DNA of 9,562 nt. Origin: Lichenicola sp964249915. GTDB lineage: Bacteria > Pseudomonadota > Alphaproteobacteria > Acetobacterales > Acetobacteraceae. The notes below the pieces were generated by a model, which searched no databases, had not been told where the DNA came from, and saw only the letters and a list, made by a program, of their open reading frames with translations. Both the position numbers and the translations under genes were made by a program. Location of the stretch: NCBI GenBank assembly GCA_964249915.1, contig CAXUEL010000133.1, positions 1 to 9,562 of the forward strand. The letters run 5' to 3'. Below are positions 5,914 through 9,562 of the stretch, piece by piece; positions within the stretch are counted from its first letter, which is position 1; each line of letters begins with the position of its first letter.

Positions 5914-7347
5914 TCATGGGTGCCGACCGTAGGGCTGGTGCCTGCTGACCTCATGCCCGAGATCCCGCTTCATCCCGGCCAGTCCCGGCATGCCGAGGAG
6001 GCACAGCGCCGCCGTCGCCGCGAAGGCGGCGTGCAGTTCAGGCAGCGTCACCGTCGCGTCGTGGAACACCCCCTGGAACAGCGACAGGCTGAACGCGGCG
6101 GCCGCCACGCCGGCGGCGGAAAAGGCCTGTTGCAGCATCGACACCAGGTTGGAGGCGGCACCCCGCTCCGGACCGGGGACGTCGGCGAAGGCCAGCGTGG
6201 TGATGGCGGTCAGCTGCATGGAGCGCGCGGCGCCGGCGAACAGCAGCAGCGCCGCCAGCAGCGGCTTCGGGGTGTGCGGCGTGACCGCCGCCAGCGCCGC
6301 CAGCGACAGGATCACCAGCATCCCGTTGGCCAGCATGGTGGAGCGGAAGCCGAACCGGCGCAGGATCGGCGCGGTCGCCGGCTTGATGCCGATGTTGCCG
6401 CAGAAGTACACCAGCACCCAGCCGCCGGCGGCGGCCGGCGACAGGCCGAAGCCGAGCTGGAACAGCAGCGGCAGCAGCAGCGGCGCGCTCGAGAACACCG
6501 CGCGGAACAGGCCGCCCGGGTAGAGCGCAGCGTAGCGAAGGCTGGGCCGCGACAGGGAGCCGAGCGACAACAACGGGAACGGATGCCGGCGCAGGTGGCG
6601 CAGCGCCGCCCAGCCGGCGAGCACGCCGACCGTGATCAGCGCGAGCGCCGCGGTCCGCTCCCCGTTGCCGCTCGCGGAGCGCTGGAACCCGGCCAGCAGG
6701 CAGGTGAGCCCGAGCGCGCACAGCAGGAGGCCGACCAGGTCGAGCGGATGCCGCTCGGGGTCGCGCTCCTGCGGGATCACGCGCAGCATCGCCGCGGCGC
6801 CGAGTAGGCCGACCGGCAGGTTGAGCCAGAAGTTCCAGCGCCAGCCCACGGTCTGCGTGACCAGGCCGCCCAGCACCGGGCCGATCACCGGGGCCAGCAG
6901 CGCCGGCCACACCGTGTAGGCGGTGATCCGCAGCATCTCCGACGGCGGGGTGTGGCGCATCACCACGGCCAGCCCGACCGGCACCATCAGCGCGCCGCCG
7001 ATCCCCTGCGCCACGCGGGCGAGCACGAACGAGGGCAGCCCGCGCGCCAGCCCGCAGCCGACCGACGCGGCGGTGAACAGCAGCATCGCGGCCACCAGCA
7101 CCGTGCGGGTGCCGAGCCGGCGCGACAGCCAGTGCGCCAGCGGCGATACCGCCGCCGAGGCCAGCATGTAGGCGGTGATGCCGAGCGACAGCGCCACGCT
7201 GGACACCCCGAACGAGCGCGCCATCGGCGGCAGCGAGGTGTTGATGATCGCGCCGTCCAGGTTCTGCATGAACGAGCACACGGCGACGATCAGGGCGACC
7301 GTGGCACGCCCGCGCGCGGCAGTCGGTCGAGCGGGATGGGGCGGCAT
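5914..7347 (-). CDS. MFS multidrug exporter, DHA2 (EmrB/QacA-like) family
   Basis: Inner-membrane proton-driven drug exporter of 477 residues. Seen in order: QNLDGAIINTSLPP in the first membrane segment, a form of the family's LDxTIVNVALP motif; LSRRLGTRTVL in the loop after segment 2, a degenerate motif A; the antiporter motif C region APVIGPVLGG (about 151-160); and WRWNFWLNLPVG, very typical of the EmrB branch. I count about 14 hydrophobic segments from residue 16 to 460, as expected for DHA2. Start at 7347 is chosen because MPPHPARP leads directly into segment 1; the frame runs on upstream but only through the antisense of the helicase gene. The ribosome site (GGTGG close to the ATG) is weak, and GTG at 7353 is an alternative. 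No membrane-fusion (EmrA-like) partner lies in the window. It converges on the oxidoreductase gene with 75 bases between stops. The substrate is unknown. Confidence 0.94.
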   Translation of the reverse strand: MPPHPARPTAARGRATVALIVAVCSFMQNLDGAIINTSLPPMARSFGVSSVALSLGITAYMLASAAVSPLAHWLSRRLGTRTVLVAAMLLFTAASVGCGLARGLPSFVLARVAQGIGGALMVPVGLAVVMRHTPPSEMLRITAYTVWPALLAPVIGPVLGGLVTQTVGWRWNFWLNLPVGLLGAAAMLRVIPQERDPERHPLDLVGLLLCALGLTCLLAGFQRSASGNGERTAALALITVGVLAGWAALRHLRRHPFPLLSLGSLSRPSLRYAALYPGGLFRAVFSSAPLLLPLLFQLGFGLSPAAAGGWVLVYFCGNIGIKPATAPILRRFGFRSTMLANGMLVILSLAALAAVTPHTPKPLLAALLLFAGAARSMQLTAITTLAFADVPGPERGAASNLVSMLQQAFSAAGVAAAAFSLSLFQGVFHDATVTLPELHAAFAATAALCLLGMPGLAGMKRDLGHEVSRHQPYGRHP

Positions 7348-7432
7348 GACCACCGTGTGTAGACAAGGAACAGCGGCAGGGTAACCGCGGCGCCGCTCGC
7401 ATCCAGGCGGCCTGCACCCTACATTCCGCGCC
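7348..7432. promoter_or_regulatory. Divergent spacer between exporter and helicase genes
   Basis: These 85 bases must contain promoters for both divergent genes. On the plus strand TACATT (7420-7425) resembles a -10 box and lies exactly 7 bases before the GTG at 7433, which would put transcription start on or next to the start codon. No good -35 box is seen at 16-18 bases upstream. No Shine-Dalgarno precedes the GTG. Confidence 0.4.
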
Positions 7433-9562
7433 GTGACATTTCCTTCCGACGTGGCCTCCTCCCCGGCCGACGCCGCCATCGCGGGGGCGGGCCTCCTCGT
7501 GCAGCCCGGCGAGCACGACCGCCTCCGCCGCGTGGTGGCGCGCCGGCTTCCGGCCGACGCCGAGGCGGTCCGCGACGCGCTGTGCGGGATCCGGCGCAAG
7601 GGCTGGACCGGGCGGCTGGTGGACTGGTCGCAGCGCGCGGGCGCGGTGTGGGTGCGTCGCGAAGACGCGGCGGCGGCGACCGGCGCCGTGACCGACCCCG
7701 AGGCCGACGACGCGGCGCTGCACGCGGCCCTGGACCAGGTGGTGGCGGCGCGCCTGCGCGGCTTCGGCGACGAGCCGGAGACGGCGCTGGAGGCGATGCT
7801 GTCCGAGCTGTTCGACGCCGGCGGCCGCGTGCTGTCGGCCGGGCAGCACGAGATGCTGGTGCGGAGCGTGGCGCAGGCGTGGCACCTGCCGCCCGACGCG
7901 CCGTTCGCGCGCGCCGCGCTGAACCGCGAGGAGTCGCGCCGACGCGAGCGCAGACAGGCGGACACGGTGGCGCGCGGCCGTCGTCGCGAGGAGGTGGCGC
8001 GGCTGCGCGACTGGGAACGCTCCCTGGTCGAGTTCCGCGAGGTGCCGGCGCTGCTCGGCTGCTCGACCCGGGAAGCGCTGCGCTGGGTGGCGGCGAACCG
8101 GCTGCCGGTGGCCAGGCGGGTGCCGCAGAAGGGACGGGCGGACGGCGAGCGCTGGGAGTTCGACCCGGCCGAGCTGCTCCGGCTGCGGCCGCTGGTGGCG
8201 AGTTGGCGCGTCGAGGAGCCGCCGAACCCGTCCGGACGGCCGCAGGTGCTGGGTGGCAGGGCGGCCAACGCCGCGGTGGCGCGGGTGGCGGCACTGGACC
8301 GCTACGCCGCGCACTTCTCCACCGCGCGCGCCCTGAACCGGCGCATCACCCTGGTCACCGGGCCGACCAACAGCGGCAAGTCGTTCGCGGCGCTGGAGCG
8401 GCTGGCGCAGTCCCCCAGCGGGCTGGCGCTGGCGCCGCTCCGTCTGCTGGCACACGAGTTCCGCGAGGCGCTGGAAGGGCGCGGCGTTCCCGCCTCGCTC
8501 GCCACCGGCGAGGAGCGGATCACCGTGCCGGGCAGCCGGCACCTCGCCGCCACGGTGGAGATGTGCCCGCTGCACAACCCGGTGGCGGTGGCCATGGTGG
8601 ACGAGGCGCAGATGCTGCACGACCCGGAGCGGGGTGCGGCCTGGACCGCGGCGATCATGGGTGCTCCGGCGCAAGAGCTGTTCGTGCTGGGCTCGCCCGA
8701 CTGCGTGCCGATGGTGCGCCGGATCGCCGAGCTGTGCGGCGACCCGCTCGACGAGATCACCCTGGAGCGAAAGGGGCCGCTGGTGGCGGCGAACGAGGCG
8801 GTGCCGCTCGGCGAGCTCGGCCGCGGCGACGCGCTGATCGCGTTCTCGCGCCGCGAGGTGCTGGACCTGCGCGCGGCCCTGCAGGCGCGCGGGCGTCGGG
8901 TGGCGGTGGTGTACGGCGCGCTGAGCCCGGAGGTGCGGCGGGCGGAGGCGGCGCGGTTCAACGACGGCGACGCCGACATCCTGATCGCCACCGACGCGAT
9001 CGGCATGGGGCTCAACCTGAACATCCGGCGGGTGGTGTTCGGGGCCCTGCGCAAGTTCGACGGCACCGAAAGCCGCGACCTGCGTCCGGGCGAGATCAAG
9101 CAGATCGGCGGCCGCGCCGGGCGCTACGGCCTGCACGAGGCCGGGGTGGTGGCGGTGCTGGCCGGCGCCGGCAGCCCGTCCTTCGTCCGCGCCATGCTGG
9201 CTGCACCGCCGACGCCGCAGGTCGAGCTGCGGCCGCTGGTGCAGCCGGACTCCGACATCGTGCAGGCGGTGGCGGCCGAGATCGGCTCCGACAGCCTGTT
9301 CGGCGTGCTGGCACGGATCCGGCGCGCGGTGCTGCGGCGCGACGACCCGCACTACCGGCTGGCCGACATGAGCCAGGCGTTCGAGGTGGCGACCGCGCTG
9401 GAAGGGGTGGAGGGGCTCGACCTCGCGACGCGCTGGGCCTACGCGATGTGCCCGGTGGACGAGCGCGACAACGGAGTGCCGCGCCTGGCCGCCTGGGCCA
9501 CCGAGCACGGCGCCGGGCGGGCGGTGCCGGTGCCGTCCGGCAGCCGGCTGCCGCCGCCGGAC
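7433..9562 (+). CDS. SUV3-like superfamily 2 RNA helicase (5' part; end lies outside the window)
   Basis: ATP-dependent helicase of the mitochondrial SUV3 type, whose eukaryotic members unwind RNA for degradation. The frame is open to the window end, giving 710 residues. An in-frame TAA at 7382-7384 bounds the start; GTG at 7433 is the first good start codon after it and no ATG occurs for over 300 bases, but no Shine-Dalgarno is visible. Seen: Walker A GPTNSGKS (310-317), DEAQ Walker B (390-393), motif V LIATDAIGMGLNLN (from 517) and motif VI QIGGRAGRYG (557-566), all matching SUV3. The roughly 300-residue N-terminal extension includes an Arg-rich, probably coiled-coil stretch (164-203) and then a helix-turn-helix-like segment, VPALLGCSTREALRWVAANR through FDPAELLRL (about 204-251), resembling excisionase/MerR-type folds. 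In bacteria the role is not well defined; RNA turnover is inferred from the family. The C-terminal domain is cut. Confidence 0.93.
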   Translation, partial: MTFPSDVASSPADAAIAGAGLLVQPGEHDRLRRVVARRLPADAEAVRDALCGIRRKGWTGRLVDWSQRAGAVWVRREDAAAATGAVTDPEADDAALHAALDQVVAARLRGFGDEPETALEAMLSELFDAGGRVLSAGQHEMLVRSVAQAWHLPPDAPFARAALNREESRRRERRQADTVARGRRREEVARLRDWERSLVEFREVPALLGCSTREALRWVAANRLPVARRVPQKGRADGERWEFDPAELLRLRPLVASWRVEEPPNPSGRPQVLGGRAANAAVARVAALDRYAAHFSTARALNRRITLVTGPTNSGKSFAALERLAQSPSGLALAPLRLLAHEFREALEGRGVPASLATGEERITVPGSRHLAATVEMCPLHNPVAVAMVDEAQMLHDPERGAAWTAAIMGAPAQELFVLGSPDCVPMVRRIAELCGDPLDEITLERKGPLVAANEAVPLGELGRGDALIAFSRREVLDLRAALQARGRRVAVVYGALSPEVRRAEAARFNDGDADILIATDAIGMGLNLNIRRVVFGALRKFDGTESRDLRPGEIKQIGGRAGRYGLHEAGVVAVLAGAGSPSFVRAMLAAPPTPQVELRPLVQPDSDIVQAVAAEIGSDSLFGVLARIRRAVLRRDDPHYRLADMSQAFEVATALEGVEGLDLATRWAYAMCPVDERDNGVPRLAAWATEHGAGRAVPVPSGSRLPPPD

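Noticed and set aside
7348..8268. Upstream extension of the exporter frame to 784 residues
   Set aside because: The extra residues are Ser/Arg-rich antisense of the helicase gene; MFS proteins begin shortly before the first membrane segment, as ATG 7347 does.
6038..9508. Very long open frame on the minus strand across the exporter and helicase genes
   Set aside because: It is antisense to the helicase and out of frame with the exporter; its translation is His/Arg/Pro/Ala-rich low complexity with no family motif, as expected from GC-rich third positions.

Overview
The window is GC-rich, densely coding DNA with strongly GC-biased third codon positions, so most long antisense frames are shadows. 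The gene content (compact class I ribonucleotide reductase alpha subunit, secreted S9 peptidase, DHA2-type exporter, SUV3-like RNA helicase) suggests a GC-rich proteobacterium, most likely an alphaproteobacterium. No RNA gene or marker is present, so this placement is tentative.

Layout: (1) 1-1698 +, the 3' part of nrdA, cut by the window start and followed 12 bases later by a strong hairpin. (2) 1948-3954 -, a complete secreted serine peptidase of family S9, convergent with nrdA. (3) 3955-4395, a gap with no intact gene that holds the upstream region of the peptidase gene and a decayed fragment of an IS630-family transposase (about 4142-4280). (4) 4396-4734 -, an HxlR-family regulator, divergent from (5) 4840-5838 +, a zinc-free quinone-oxidoreductase-like MDR enzyme. 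Their 105-base spacer has an AT-rich patch and a hairpin whose 3' arm covers the oxidoreductase ribosome-binding site. (6) 5914-7347 -, a 14-segment DHA2-type drug exporter, convergent with the oxidoreductase. (7) 7433-9562 +, the first 710 codons of a SUV3-like RNA helicase with a GTG start, divergent from the exporter and cut by the window end.

How the parts relate: the HxlR/oxidoreductase pair has the divergent layout of known thiol-switch regulators and their quinone-detoxifying targets, and the regulator keeps a cysteine at residue 8 where such sensors carry theirs. The neighbouring exporter could belong to the same toxic-compound response, but nothing in the sequence ties it to that pair. 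The nrdA, peptidase and helicase genes look like independent housekeeping units. I see no CRISPR array, tRNA, rRNA, phage module or clearly new multi-gene system. The most unusual signals are the ribosome-site hairpin, the transposase relic, and a helix-turn-helix-like segment inside the N-terminal extension of the helicase.
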